A DNA stretch of 64,000 nt from Leptospira inadai serovar Lyme str. 10. GTDB lineage: Bacteria; Spirochaetota; Leptospiria; Leptospirales; Leptospiraceae. Positions 38,375 to 48,200 of this stretch are shown here, one piece after another; the first letter of the stretch is position 1, and the number at the start of each line of letters is the position of its first letter. The position numbers were made by a program, and so were the translations under genes. A model generated the notes under the pieces. It saw nothing but the letters and a program-made list of their open reading frames with translations. It was not told the origin of the DNA and ran no database searches. Where the stretch lies: positions 248,001 through 312,000 of the forward strand of contig NZ_AHMM02000024.1 of the NCBI RefSeq assembly GCF_000243675.2, read 5' to 3'.

Positions 38375-39256
38375 TCAATCTTCCCCGAATTGGACTTTTG
38401 CGTCTTCATAACCGCGACTAATCAAATAATCGGCTTGAACTTGCGAGAAATTCAAAATACTTCCGAACCCTAGGGAGGTTCTCGGTCCGATGACTCGAAT
38501 TTTAATTTCTTCCTTGTCGGCAAAAGAAAAAACCGACTCTTGAAAGAAGCCCTTCTTGCCTCTTCTGCGCTTCTTTCTCTCGTATTGCAGGTTCGACATG
38601 ACGGTTTGGAAAGAACCGATCAATGATAATTCGAATACCCGTTCTAAGCCTTCTCTTCTGCTTCGCGGCAACGGCATATTAACTCCTCCGACAGGTGAAA
38701 GCAAAACCACAACTATATCCGTTGCGCCTCGTTCCACTGCGGGTAAAATCGGAGTATTTGCCATAATACCACCGTCCCAATGGGGTTTTCCATCAACATA
38801 TTGCCAAGGAAATATAAGTGGGATAGCAGAAGAAGCCATAACGTGCTCAATATCGATATCTTTATTACGAAAGAAAACAAGCTCGGCAGTTAAAATATTA
38901 ACGGCCGTAATAATGACTTGAATCGAACTTTTCCGAAGATTCCGGAAGTCCAAATGGGAATATAATAGATATTTGAGAGGGGTGGTATCCGCAAGAGGAG
39001 AAAATCGCCTAAAAATAAGATCCACAAAATCGTTCCAGATGGAGTATTTCATCACCTTTTGGACTTCAATTGATTTCCAGAGATCGATGATCTCCCTGGC
39101 GTTTAGACCGCATCCCATCGCTGTGGCTGTAATAGCTCCTACAGAAGTCCCGCAAACGATGTCCGGCTTGAAGCGAATTTCCTCTAAATATTTCAGGACT
39201 CCCGCCTGATATGCTCCCCGAGCCCCGCCGCCAGATAAAATTAAAGCACGCTTCAT
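38375..39256 (-). CDS. Patatin-like phospholipase
   Basis: The 293-residue protein has the oxyanion-hole motif GGGARGAYQ (9-17), the nucleophile Ser38 in GTSVG and the dyad Asp161 in HWDGG, so a serine lipase or phospholipase A activity is likely. It lacks a signal peptide and a POTRA/barrel region, so it is the cytoplasmic or membrane-associated RssA/YjjU-like type rather than an autotransporter. It is the first gene of a two-gene unit with the GH5 enzyme. Some patatins are host-directed virulence factors, but nothing here shows export. Confidence 0.9.
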   Translation of the reverse strand: MKRALILSGGGARGAYQAGVLKYLEEIRFKPDIVCGTSVGAITATAMGCGLNAREIIDLWKSIEVQKVMKYSIWNDFVDLIFRRFSPLADTTPLKYLLYSHLDFRNLRKSSIQVIITAVNILTAELVFFRNKDIDIEHVMASSAIPLIFPWQYVDGKPHWDGGIMANTPILPAVERGATDIVVVLLSPVGGVNMPLPRSRREGLERVFELSLIGSFQTVMSNLQYERKKRRRGKKGFFQESVFSFADKEEIKIRVIGPRTSLGFGSILNFSQVQADYLISRGYEDAKVQFGED

Positions 39257-39838
39257 TCTCGAAGATCCGTTCGCCAGTTTTCTTCTCTACGAGTAAATTT
39301 CAAGGCAGAATACTAGCGTTTCGAAATCTTCCGGTATTAAAGGGCGACGATTATTTAGGCGAGGCGGGAAAAACGGAGGATTTCGGAAGAAAGAACTCCC
39401 AAAATGTAGGAACTATGACAGCCCATCGGAGTTTTCAAAACCGCAAGCAGAATAATTACGATAAAATTTATCTTTGGACTAAAGAAAAATTAGCAAAATT
39501 GAATATTGAGGAACCGAATAAAGGAAACTAAAACCTTCTGAGCGTCTGCATCCTTCGATTTCAAAACGAATCCGAAAATGCCTAGAAGTGACCAATTTCC
39601 AGAGCTCAAAAGGCCAGTGGTCTGATGGTATTGCAATAGGTCCCAGAGGGCCTTTGCAAGCGGCTTGGGCTATTGCTCAGCCACCTCACAGGTCATTTTC
39701 TTGCTGCAACTATCGCTACTCAACTAAACCACCTCCTTTTACGTGTAGCCAGAACGTATTCTGTCTCATAAAAAAGTCAAGAAATGTCCGAAATTTTTTA
39801 CGAAATTCCCGACAAGTTGGTACAAGGTCGGTGATATT
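39257..39838. other. 582-bp gap between patatin and MFS genes, no gene supported
   Basis: Copy 3 of the dispersed repeat lies at 39403-39419. From about 39580 to 39760 the base pattern changes: it is rich in GCC/TGG/CCTC words, and a plus-strand frame (39588-39842) shows proline- and cysteine-rich translation that looks unlike the other proteins here. No tRNA, hairpin or transposase signal is recognised. It could be remnant DNA or a noncoding RNA. Confidence 0.4.
39403..39419 (+). repeat. Copy 3 of dispersed repeat
   Basis: AATGTAGGAACTATGAC; the last 15 bases match copy 1 (20405-20421) exactly. It lies in the patatin-MFS gap. Confidence 0.55.
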
Positions 39839-41056
39839 TTAGGAAACGATCTTAACCTTGCGAGAAAGATAAAGTCCGATCAAATTGAAACCGACGGCCA
39901 AATAACCGACGATATCAAACCTCTCGAAGGATCCGTCAGGAAGTGTGACCAAGACAAATCCGGCGATCGTTGCACCCAACCCTGTTGCGATACTTTGCAA
40001 ACCGGAACTTACCGACATGAAACTTCCCCGCAATTCCGGACGAACAGCCGACGTCATCAATGCCATAGCGGGAATGATACGACCCGATACCAAAACCATA
40101 AAGCTAGTGGTCACCATAAGTGCAACAGGCAGAGGGACCTTTGGCAAATGAGTGAGCACGATAATCGGAACAATTGCTATCAGAACCATGTTTAGAAAAA
40201 CTTTATGTTTCCCGTATTTGTCCGCCATAATTCCGACAAATCGCGAAGAAAAGAAAGTGCAAAGTCCCCCGATCAAATATATCAGTTGAACGTCTTGCTT
40301 TGAAAATCCCACATTCCTTTCCATGTATACCGCAATCGAAGTGACTACCACGAACCCGCCTAGAATGACCGACATGAAAAAGAGAATCGCCTTAATGTGA
40401 TTCCTATCGGATAAAACCGCATACAATTGCGAGAAATCCAATGCTCGTGCTTTGGCCTGCTTTGATGGGATACTCGGTAAATAAAAGATTGCGCTTAACA
40501 AGATCGGCAGACTTAGAGAAACCACGAATCCGAAACTGTAGTTCCAAGAAAATTTGTTGGCGATCCAAAGCCCGATTGGAACTCCCGCAACTGACGCGAC
40601 CGAGAATGCGCCCATTACGGCACCCATAGCGCGACCTCGTCTTTCGATCGGGAAAACGTCGCCGATAATCGAAAGAATAATTCCGCCTATCATTCCGCCG
40701 AAAGTCCCCGCAATGATTCTTGCCGTTAAAAGGAAATAGAAAGAATCGGCAACAGCACAAAGAATCGTTCCGAAAATGAAACCTGTATACAGAAATATCG
40801 CCGCAGATTTTCGATTAAACCGATCGATGAAGTTCGCCCCCAATAACGCGGCGGCGGCAGCGGCATACGAATAAGATGCGAGAACGAATGAAAATACCGC
40901 CGTATCAATTCCGAATTGTTTTAAAAAATAATCCTGTAACGGAAACATAATCATAAAGTCCATGATGTGTGTGAACTGAATGCTAGCTAAAAGAAAGATC
41001 AAAAACGGTTCACTGAGAGCGGCTTTTGGACGGGCGATAGTAGAGGTTGACTCCAT
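39839..41056 (-). CDS. MFS transporter (DHA1-like)
   Basis: The 405-residue inner-membrane protein has about 12 helices. Features are the loop DRFNRKSAA between helices 2 and 3, the RxxGGxxGG-like stretch in helix 5, and the second-half loop GIMADKYGKHK. This fits drug:H+ antiporter-type or sugar-efflux MFS proteins; substrate is unknown. It stands alone, divergent from the CoA-transferase gene across 145 bp. The ORF stop coincides with the edge of the unexplained gap at 39257-39838. Confidence 0.85.
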   Translation of the reverse strand: MESTSTIARPKAALSEPFLIFLLASIQFTHIMDFMIMFPLQDYFLKQFGIDTAVFSFVLASYSYAAAAAALLGANFIDRFNRKSAAIFLYTGFIFGTILCAVADSFYFLLTARIIAGTFGGMIGGIILSIIGDVFPIERRGRAMGAVMGAFSVASVAGVPIGLWIANKFSWNYSFGFVVSLSLPILLSAIFYLPSIPSKQAKARALDFSQLYAVLSDRNHIKAILFFMSVILGGFVVVTSIAVYMERNVGFSKQDVQLIYLIGGLCTFFSSRFVGIMADKYGKHKVFLNMVLIAIVPIIVLTHLPKVPLPVALMVTTSFMVLVSGRIIPAMALMTSAVRPELRGSFMSVSSGLQSIATGLGATIAGFVLVTLPDGSFERFDIVGYLAVGFNLIGLYLSRKVKIVS

Positions 41057-41201
41057 ACTTACCAGGCTTTAGAAAGTAAAAAAGAAAGGGAGAAAATTTT
41101 ACTTTCTGACAGTTTCGCCCGATAAAAAATCCTTTTTTTAGAATATACTTTGCGGCGAGACCTAAAAGTTAGAATTTAGTCTAGTCGACCTTTTTCATAC
41201 T

Positions 41202-42479
41202 ATGAACATAAAATTCACCGCAGCAGACCAAGCCGTTTCGTTGATCCAATCTTATAATCGCGTCTTTATTCATAGCGTTTTTGCCGCTCCTCCTCTCCTG
41301 ATCGAAGCAATGTCAAAAAGAGCTAGCGAGCTCAAGGACGTAGAAGTCGTCCACATTCACACGGAAGGTTCGGTTCCGTACGCAATGCCTGGCAACGAAG
41401 CAAGTTTTAGAACGAACGCTCTTTTTGTAGGTCCGAATATGCGGAAGGCAGTGGAAGAAGGGCGCGCCGACTATGTTCCCGTTTTCTTAAGTGAATGTCC
41501 GGCCCTATTTCGAAAAGGAATTCTTCCTATAGATGTCGCATTGATTTCCGTTTCTCCACCTGACAAACACGGATTTTGTTCTTTAGGAGTTTCGGTCGAT
41601 ATCGCAAAAGCGGCAGTCGATACCGCTAAAAAAGTTATTGCCCAGGTAAATCGCAATATGCCTCGAACGCATGGCGACGGAATTTTACACGTAAGTAAAA
41701 TCGACGCTTTCGTCCAAGGTGATACTCCGCTGTTAGAAGCCCCGGCAACGGTGCCGAACGAAGTGGAAACCAACATAGGTAGATATATCGCCGGATTGGT
41801 AGAAGACGGCGCGACATTACAAATGGGCATAGGCGCGATCCCTAATGCAGTATTAACGTTCTTAACGAATCACAAAAACTTAGGAATTCATACCGAAATG
41901 TTTTCGGATGGAGCAATACCCCTGATTGAAAGCGGCGTCGTAAACGGTACCCGAAAGAAAACTCATCCGGGTAAAATCGTTTCCGGTTTCGTCATGGGAA
42001 CGAGAAAACTCTACGATTTCATCGACGATAATCCCGAAGTAGTTCTGTTAGATATCGAGTACGTAAACGATACATCGGTGATTCGTAAAAACCCGAAAGT
42101 AACGGCTATCAATTCCGCAATCGAAGTCGATTTAACCGGACAAATTTGCGCGGACTCGATCGGAACCAGGCAGTTTTCGGGAGTGGGTGGACAAATGGAC
42201 TTTATTCGAGGAGCTTCCCTTTCCGAAGGTGGAAAGCCGATCGTTGCTTTGCCTTCCTCCACTTCCAAAGGAGAATCCAGGATAGTCACGATGTTGAAGC
42301 CCGGAGCAAGCGTAACGACTACCCGTGCTCATGTGCATTATATCGTTACCGAGTACGGGGTGGCCGATCTCTATGGAAAAAATTTAAGACAAAGAGCGAA
42401 CGAGTTAATAAGAATCGCGCATCCCGATCACCGTGAATCCCTGGAGAAGCAAGCCGCCGAAAGATTTCGCGGGTTTTAG
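41202..42479 (+). CDS. Acetyl-CoA hydrolase/CoA-transferase family protein
   Basis: The 425-residue enzyme belongs to the Cat1/Cat2 (4-hydroxybutyrate or acetate/butyrate CoA-transferase) family. It has the N-terminal half, the IGAIPNAVL loop, the HTEMFSDGA segment with the catalytic glutamate, and the C-terminal YIVTEYGVADLYGKNLRQRA that closes over CoA. These enzymes move CoA between acids through a glutamyl-CoA intermediate. The exact acceptor is unknown. Monocistronic here, with an AT-rich 157-bp gap before the GGDEF gene. Confidence 0.9.
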   Translation: MNIKFTAADQAVSLIQSYNRVFIHSVFAAPPLLIEAMSKRASELKDVEVVHIHTEGSVPYAMPGNEASFRTNALFVGPNMRKAVEEGRADYVPVFLSECPALFRKGILPIDVALISVSPPDKHGFCSLGVSVDIAKAAVDTAKKVIAQVNRNMPRTHGDGILHVSKIDAFVQGDTPLLEAPATVPNEVETNIGRYIAGLVEDGATLQMGIGAIPNAVLTFLTNHKNLGIHTEMFSDGAIPLIESGVVNGTRKKTHPGKIVSGFVMGTRKLYDFIDDNPEVVLLDIEYVNDTSVIRKNPKVTAINSAIEVDLTGQICADSIGTRQFSGVGGQMDFIRGASLSEGGKPIVALPSSTSKGESRIVTMLKPGASVTTTRAHVHYIVTEYGVADLYGKNLRQRANELIRIAHPDHRESLEKQAAERFRGF

Positions 42480-42636
42480 AGAGCTTTTGACAAAAATCAA
42501 AACGACTCATGACGAGAAGAAAGTATAATTTCTTTCCGAACTATCCGCAACTTTCATTATGAAAAAAATTATGAATTAATATCATTACGTACGAAAGATC
42601 GTATGATCCGTTTCATTATTCCGTCTACCAAAGTAA

Positions 42637-43752
42637 TTGGATATGAAACTCTGGGATTATATTAACGAAGATTTTTTAAGAGCAAAATCCTCTCAAATTC
42701 GGGAAATCCGAGCCTTAGATAACGGGAAAACAGTTAGAGTACTCTGCGTTTCTTCCATTCTGATCTCCTTACTTTTAATCGTTCAAAACGTAGTTTCTCC
42801 CGGGTTGCCCGAGGGAAGCATTATCAAGCTCTTGTATATTGTTTCGTTCACTAGTGTGGCAGTTATTTCGTTTATATGTTATTTGTTTCTAACGTTTATC
42901 GCAAATCCTCATATCATCAGGATGTTAACGAATTTTTACGGCTTTACCGCCACCCTCATGACGACTACTCTCACCTTGATCGATTTGGCGCATATTAAGG
43001 ATTATTCGGCGTATTGCTTCGGCCTGATGACCCTACCCCTTTTTATCCGCGCTAGCCTTGCCACTTACATCGCGATCATAGCCGTCAACTTCACTTGGTT
43101 TTTATTCGGATATCATCTAATGCTAAATGAAGAGATCGATTTTAATACTTTAGCCCCAATTATCGCTTTTTCCATCGGCAGCCTTTTTGCTTCCGTCGTA
43201 GTGGAAAGGGCAAGGTTAAAGGGAAATTTTCTGCAACTTGAACTGGAAGAATCGAATCGGAACCTTCGGGAACTTTCTCATAAGGATCAGCTCACGGGGT
43301 TATACAACCGTCGCCATCTCATGGAAGCGCTTCAAACTATGGTTTCCGCCGCGAATCGATACGATTTTCCGGTCTCCGCCTTATTATTAGATTTAGATCA
43401 TTTTAAAAAGACGAACGATTCCTTCGGACACCAGGTAGGAGACCGATTGCTCGCAAGAATCGGCGGCTTATTATTCGGCCTGGTTAGAGATTGCGATATA
43501 GCAGCCCGATACGGTGGAGAAGAATTTTGCATAATTCTTACGAATACCGCGAAAGACGGGGCGCTCTTCGTTGCCGAGCGAATTCGTAATAGGATCGAGA
43601 GCGAAACGTTCGAAGGAATTCCTTGGAACGTGACGGTCAGTATAGGAGTTTCGATGCGGGAGCCGAATCAGTCCGTAGAGGATTTTCTAAGAATAGCGGA
43701 TGAAAAACTCTACGAATCCAAGTCGGCAGGGCGCAATCGGATCTCGGCTTAA
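42637..43752 (+). CDS. Membrane diguanylate cyclase (GGDEF domain)
   Basis: The 371-residue protein has about six N-terminal membrane helices (about 28-195), a coiled linker and a GGDEF domain (about 215-371). The active-site motif RYGGEEF is intact and DQLTGLYNRR starts the domain; no EAL or HD-GYP phosphodiesterase is attached, so c-di-GMP synthesis is expected. I do not see a clear RxxD inhibitory site. The helices resemble a 5TM/MASE-like sensor. It converges on and overlaps the symporter gene by 4 nt. Confidence 0.92.
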   Translation: MDMKLWDYINEDFLRAKSSQIREIRALDNGKTVRVLCVSSILISLLLIVQNVVSPGLPEGSIIKLLYIVSFTSVAVISFICYLFLTFIANPHIIRMLTNFYGFTATLMTTTLTLIDLAHIKDYSAYCFGLMTLPLFIRASLATYIAIIAVNFTWFLFGYHLMLNEEIDFNTLAPIIAFSIGSLFASVVVERARLKGNFLQLELEESNRNLRELSHKDQLTGLYNRRHLMEALQTMVSAANRYDFPVSALLLDLDHFKKTNDSFGHQVGDRLLARIGGLLFGLVRDCDIAARYGGEEFCIILTNTAKDGALFVAERIRNRIESETFEGIPWNVTVSIGVSMREPNQSVEDFLRIADEKLYESKSAGRNRISA

Positions 43753-45143
43753 AGTAATTCCTTTTGCTCCAATTTCGCAACCGGAAAAAAAGTTCCGATT
43801 AATTGACCTATAAAACTGATCGCCAATCCGAGCAAGGAGGCAGGAAGCCAATCAGGACCCCAAAATTTAAAACCGATCCACGCCGCGGTACCCCAAAACA
43901 TGGCGAAAATCGCACCCGTTGCAGTCGACCGCTTCCAAAAAAGAGCGGACACAAGCGGAACAAATAATGAAACTAAACTGATCGAAGAAGAATCGGCTAC
44001 AAGCTGATAAATGTTCGTCTGGCTCAAAGCCATTACCGTCGAAACCGCAGTGACCAATAATACAGAAAATCGTAATACTTTTAATAATCTAGCTTCTGCG
44101 GTGTCTTTAAGAAGAGGGCGAATCAAATTTTCTCCTAAGACGGTTGCCGGTGCAAGAATAGCTCCGGACGCTGTACTCAGAATTGCGGAAAGTAATGCGC
44201 CGAAAAAAAGAATTTGAATCAGAAGTGACGAATGGATTAGCACGACCTGCGGGAGGATCATTTGACTGTCTCCGAACGCAATATCCGGATAAACTTTTCT
44301 CGCAAAGTACCCGGCTAAAAGCGGTAGAAAAGCTACGGTTAAATACATGACCGCTCCTAAATAGGAACTATAGACTGCAACCTTTTCCGATTTGGACGAC
44401 ATGACTCTCTGAAAAATATCCTGTTGCGGAATAGACCCTAAGCCTATAGTTATCCATGCCGCAATATACGCCAGTACCGCTTTCAATTCGAACGGTGGAA
44501 AAAAATTAAAAAAGCCGGGTTGAGAATTGGAAAGAACGGTATCGAAGCCGCCGGCCTTCTCTTTTAAATCCCAAACTAGCACCGCTAATCCGACTACGAT
44601 CAAAATCGTTTGGACAAAATCAGTAATGGAGATTGCCCACATTCCTCCTACGTACGTGTAAATCAATACTACGATCGACGCGAGCAAGATTCCGACGTAC
44701 ATTTCGAAACCGAACAGCGAATTGATGACGATCCCCATAGCGACTAGCTGAGCCGCAATCCATCCGAAATAGGAAGGAATCATGAACAACGCGGACAGAA
44801 ATTCGATTTTCTTCCCGAACCGATTTCGATACAAATCTCCGAAGGTAAGGATGTTCATTCTATATAAAGGTCGGGCAAAAAATAATCCCACTAGAGAGAG
44901 ACAGAGTGCAGCTCCGAACGGATCTTCGATAACCGCTAAAATCCCGCCTTCCACGAATTTGGAAGAAGCCCCCATCAACGTTTCGGACCCGAACCAGGTC
45001 GCAAATAATGCGGAAGACGCGAGAAAAAGAGGTAATCGTCTACCTGCTAAAACGTAATCCTTGGAACTTCTTACGAATCTTGAGGAGATCGCTCCTACCA
45101 GCAGCGTGATAAGAATGTAGAATATAACAAAAAAACCTAACAA
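43749..45143 (-). CDS. Sodium:solute symporter family protein
   Basis: The 464-residue integral membrane protein has about 13 helices and belongs to the SSS (SLC5-like) family: the early FVRSSKDYVLAGRRLP loop, FGSETLMG helix, YTYVGGMWAISITDF (the sodium site region) and GLGSIPQQDIFQRVMSSK are typical. It takes up an organic solute such as an amino acid, sugar or short acid with sodium. The substrate cannot be inferred. It lies downstream of the giant signalling gene on the same strand with an 86-bp gap, so may be cotranscribed. Confidence 0.9.
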   Translation of the reverse strand: MLGFFVIFYILITLLVGAISSRFVRSSKDYVLAGRRLPLFLASSALFATWFGSETLMGASSKFVEGGILAVIEDPFGAALCLSLVGLFFARPLYRMNILTFGDLYRNRFGKKIEFLSALFMIPSYFGWIAAQLVAMGIVINSLFGFEMYVGILLASIVVLIYTYVGGMWAISITDFVQTILIVVGLAVLVWDLKEKAGGFDTVLSNSQPGFFNFFPPFELKAVLAYIAAWITIGLGSIPQQDIFQRVMSSKSEKVAVYSSYLGAVMYLTVAFLPLLAGYFARKVYPDIAFGDSQMILPQVVLIHSSLLIQILFFGALLSAILSTASGAILAPATVLGENLIRPLLKDTAEARLLKVLRFSVLLVTAVSTVMALSQTNIYQLVADSSSISLVSLFVPLVSALFWKRSTATGAIFAMFWGTAAWIGFKFWGPDWLPASLLGLAISFIGQLIGTFFPVAKLEQKELL

Positions 45144-45229
45144 TTTTTAGATAGCCCTCCGTAAGCCCCTTCGCCTCGCCGTTCGTGGCAAGAATCGGTT
45201 TTACGTTTTAAATTATCGAGTTTAAATCG

Positions 45230-48200
45230 CTACTCGATATTCAGGATGATAAGCGTAATATCGTCTTGGACAGGAGTTCCTCGAAGGAATTCATATACGC
45301 AAGCGATGATTTTCTCCGCCTGCCGATCCGGATCGAATTGCCTCGTGGATAAAACCGAATTTCGGAATCGATCCTCTCCGTACTCGATTTTATCGGAATC
45401 GAATTGTTCGAAAATTCCGTCGGAAAATAAATAGAGTCTGTCTCCTGACTGGATACCGAATTCGCTGTTTTTGTAAGGATAATCTTTAACAAACCCTAAT
45501 ATAGCCCCCGTTTTAGGTAGGTCTCTCGTTTCTCCGTCCCGAAGTAAATATTGAGAAAGGTGACCGGCAGACGCATATTTTAATTTCATCTCATTCAAGT
45601 CTAAGTCGGTCAATGTCGCGGTAAAATACAGAGTTTTATATTTGGTTAGGATCGCGTTATTTAATTCGGATAACAGCTCTCCGGGATCATCGAATTTGAA
45701 CTTAAGATTCTCGTATTCTCCTTTGATTGCCATCGTAATCAACGCGGCTTGGACTCCATGCCCTGTTGCGTCCGCTAAGAAGAATCTGTATTTACCGTCC
45801 TTGACGACGGATAAGTCGTAAAAATCTCCTCCAACCTCGTCCATCGGTAAATAGCTGACCGAGTATCGTAAACCCGGTATCGTGAAATGCTCGGGGAGAA
45901 TACTTCGTTGAATCCTCTTCGAATATAACATATCCTTCCGGATGATTTCTAAAGACCTTGCCAGTTCGTCGGTTCTCTCCGCGACTTTTTGTTCCAATTC
46001 CGAATTCATGGAGGTGATATCTTCGTAAAGCTTTGCGTTCTCCAAAGAAATTGCCGCCTGCGCGGAAAGAATTTCCAAAATTTCCAATCTATGTTGGTCG
46101 AAGATTCCGGAGGTCAGACGATTTTCCAAATAAAGAACGCAGAGAATTCTACCTTGTTTCGTGATCGGCATACACAATAGCGATTTAGGCTTGCTTCGTC
46201 TAACGTACGGGTTTACGGAATATAAAGGATCTTTCGAAGCGTCTGCTAGTAAGATTCTTTGCCCCGATCTAAAGCAGTAATAAACGACTTCCGTCGGCAA
46301 TAGGTGAGCAGCATCATCCAAGGTCATCGGCTTAGGTAGAAAGCCGGGCTCTTCGATGTCGGATCCGGCTCGCAAGTATAACTCTCTACCGTCCGGAAGC
46401 ACCAAAAAGCCTCTAGTCGCCGCGGCACTTTCCATGATCGTTCGAACCAGTTGCCGCAGGAGTTCGCCTAGCTCGATCACTCCCGAAATGCTTTGAGAGG
46501 CTTTCAAAACCGTTCGCAAATCAAGATTATAGCTGGTGGCAAGTATGGAATCGGATAGTACTCGTTCCAACGAATGTTTGCCTGTCGAAGAAGCTCGGAG
46601 CACTTCCTCGAATTCTTCCTTTAGGGACTCTACGAGAGATTTCGCTCCCCAGTAACCGTAAAGTCGAAGGGAATTTTGCAGAAGAAACTTCCCGTACGAA
46701 AGACGATCCCTTCTTATATTCCATCGAGCCGCATGCTCAAAGACGACCGCTTTTCGCAGGTCGCTGCTTTCATACTCGGCCTCCTTAATCGCATTTTCAT
46801 AATAAACGCTAGCCGCGTCCTCCTTGCCTTGGAATTCCGCAATTTCCGCCTTTAATACGAAGGCATAAGCGCTAAACGAAGTCGGATAAATTTTTTGCCA
46901 TCGAGAAAAAAGGGATCGGGAATTCCTGATAAAAAGTCTTTCGGAGAACCTTAATTTTCGGCCAGAATCCGAAAATTTAAGCAACAACATGGATTTATAA
47001 AATCTATATTCCGAATATAGGAATAGAATTCTGGATTTTTCCACATCTTCCTTATATTTATCCAGGATACGCTCGGCTTCATTATAATTTCTGGATAAAT
47101 ATGCCGAAGTTCCGATAAGAGTCGCGTACCATGAATTCGCGGTACCGTTGCCGGCGGGAAAGAGAACCGAATCTTCGAAGTTTTTATGACTCAGTACCGA
47201 TTCTTTGAATCGTATCGATTCCGTTGTCTTTCCCTCGATGCGATCCAAGTAAGATTCGGAAGTATATAAAAATATATTCAAAATATCGTAATTGAGTTTC
47301 GATCCTCTCTCTATGTTTTCCCGAATCTTCTCCCTATAAGAATAGGAGTTTTCCGCCGAATAAAGTTGATACATATTCTGGGAAAAAAGCGCGTACCCGG
47401 CCCATAAATAGTCCCCATGCTGCAGGCATTTATGATATGATTCTTCGGCAAAATCCGCGATAGCGCGAAAAGGATGCTTAAAATAATCCAGTAAGATCGT
47501 GCGACCGAAAATATATCTTCCGTAAAGGTGATCCGCATCAAAGCGCTCCAAAATCCCCTCTGCCAATCGCCAATATCGCAAGGACAACTCGAAGTTTCCG
47601 GTTCCGGCTAGGATTACGGAACCGAATCCGGCATATCCGAAAAAACTAGAAGGAGAATTTCCTTCCTTAAGAGTTAGATTAATAAGTTTTAAATATAGAT
47701 ACGCCATAACGGTGGCGTCCATATGCTTTCCATAATTAAGTAAATTAACGATAATGTTAACCGCTTCGACTTTATGCGGGTCCTTATTTTCTTTTGCGTT
47801 GATGAGTTTTTCGGGACTCCTTCCTCTACCGTAAACGATCATCTTTAGAAACTCGAATAGGAGCCCCGCTATTCCGGGTTTACCTCTAAACCGAATCCCT
47901 AGACATTCCAAAGCGTCGACACCGATTTTATATGCGGATTCGAGGTCGTTAAAGACGTTCATGACCTCCAACTGCATTAAATATACGTCGACTTTCTCGA
48001 TCGGACTCTCGGCCTTCGCCAATAATTCCGCAACGATTTCCTCCGCCTCCTCCCTCTTGGAAAGATAATAGGCGGATTCCGCCAACGATTTCATAATGTT
48101 AAACGAAGTTCTTCTATCGGATCGCCGATGGTTTTTCCTTAAAAGAGATGAAAGAAGCCCGAATATCGAATAAGCCGATTCGTAAGCCGCCGAGGCTTTT

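Noticed and set aside
39211..39531. Open frame of 106 codons on the plus strand
   Set aside because: It starts antisense within the patatin gene, has no ribosome site and no recognisable domain.
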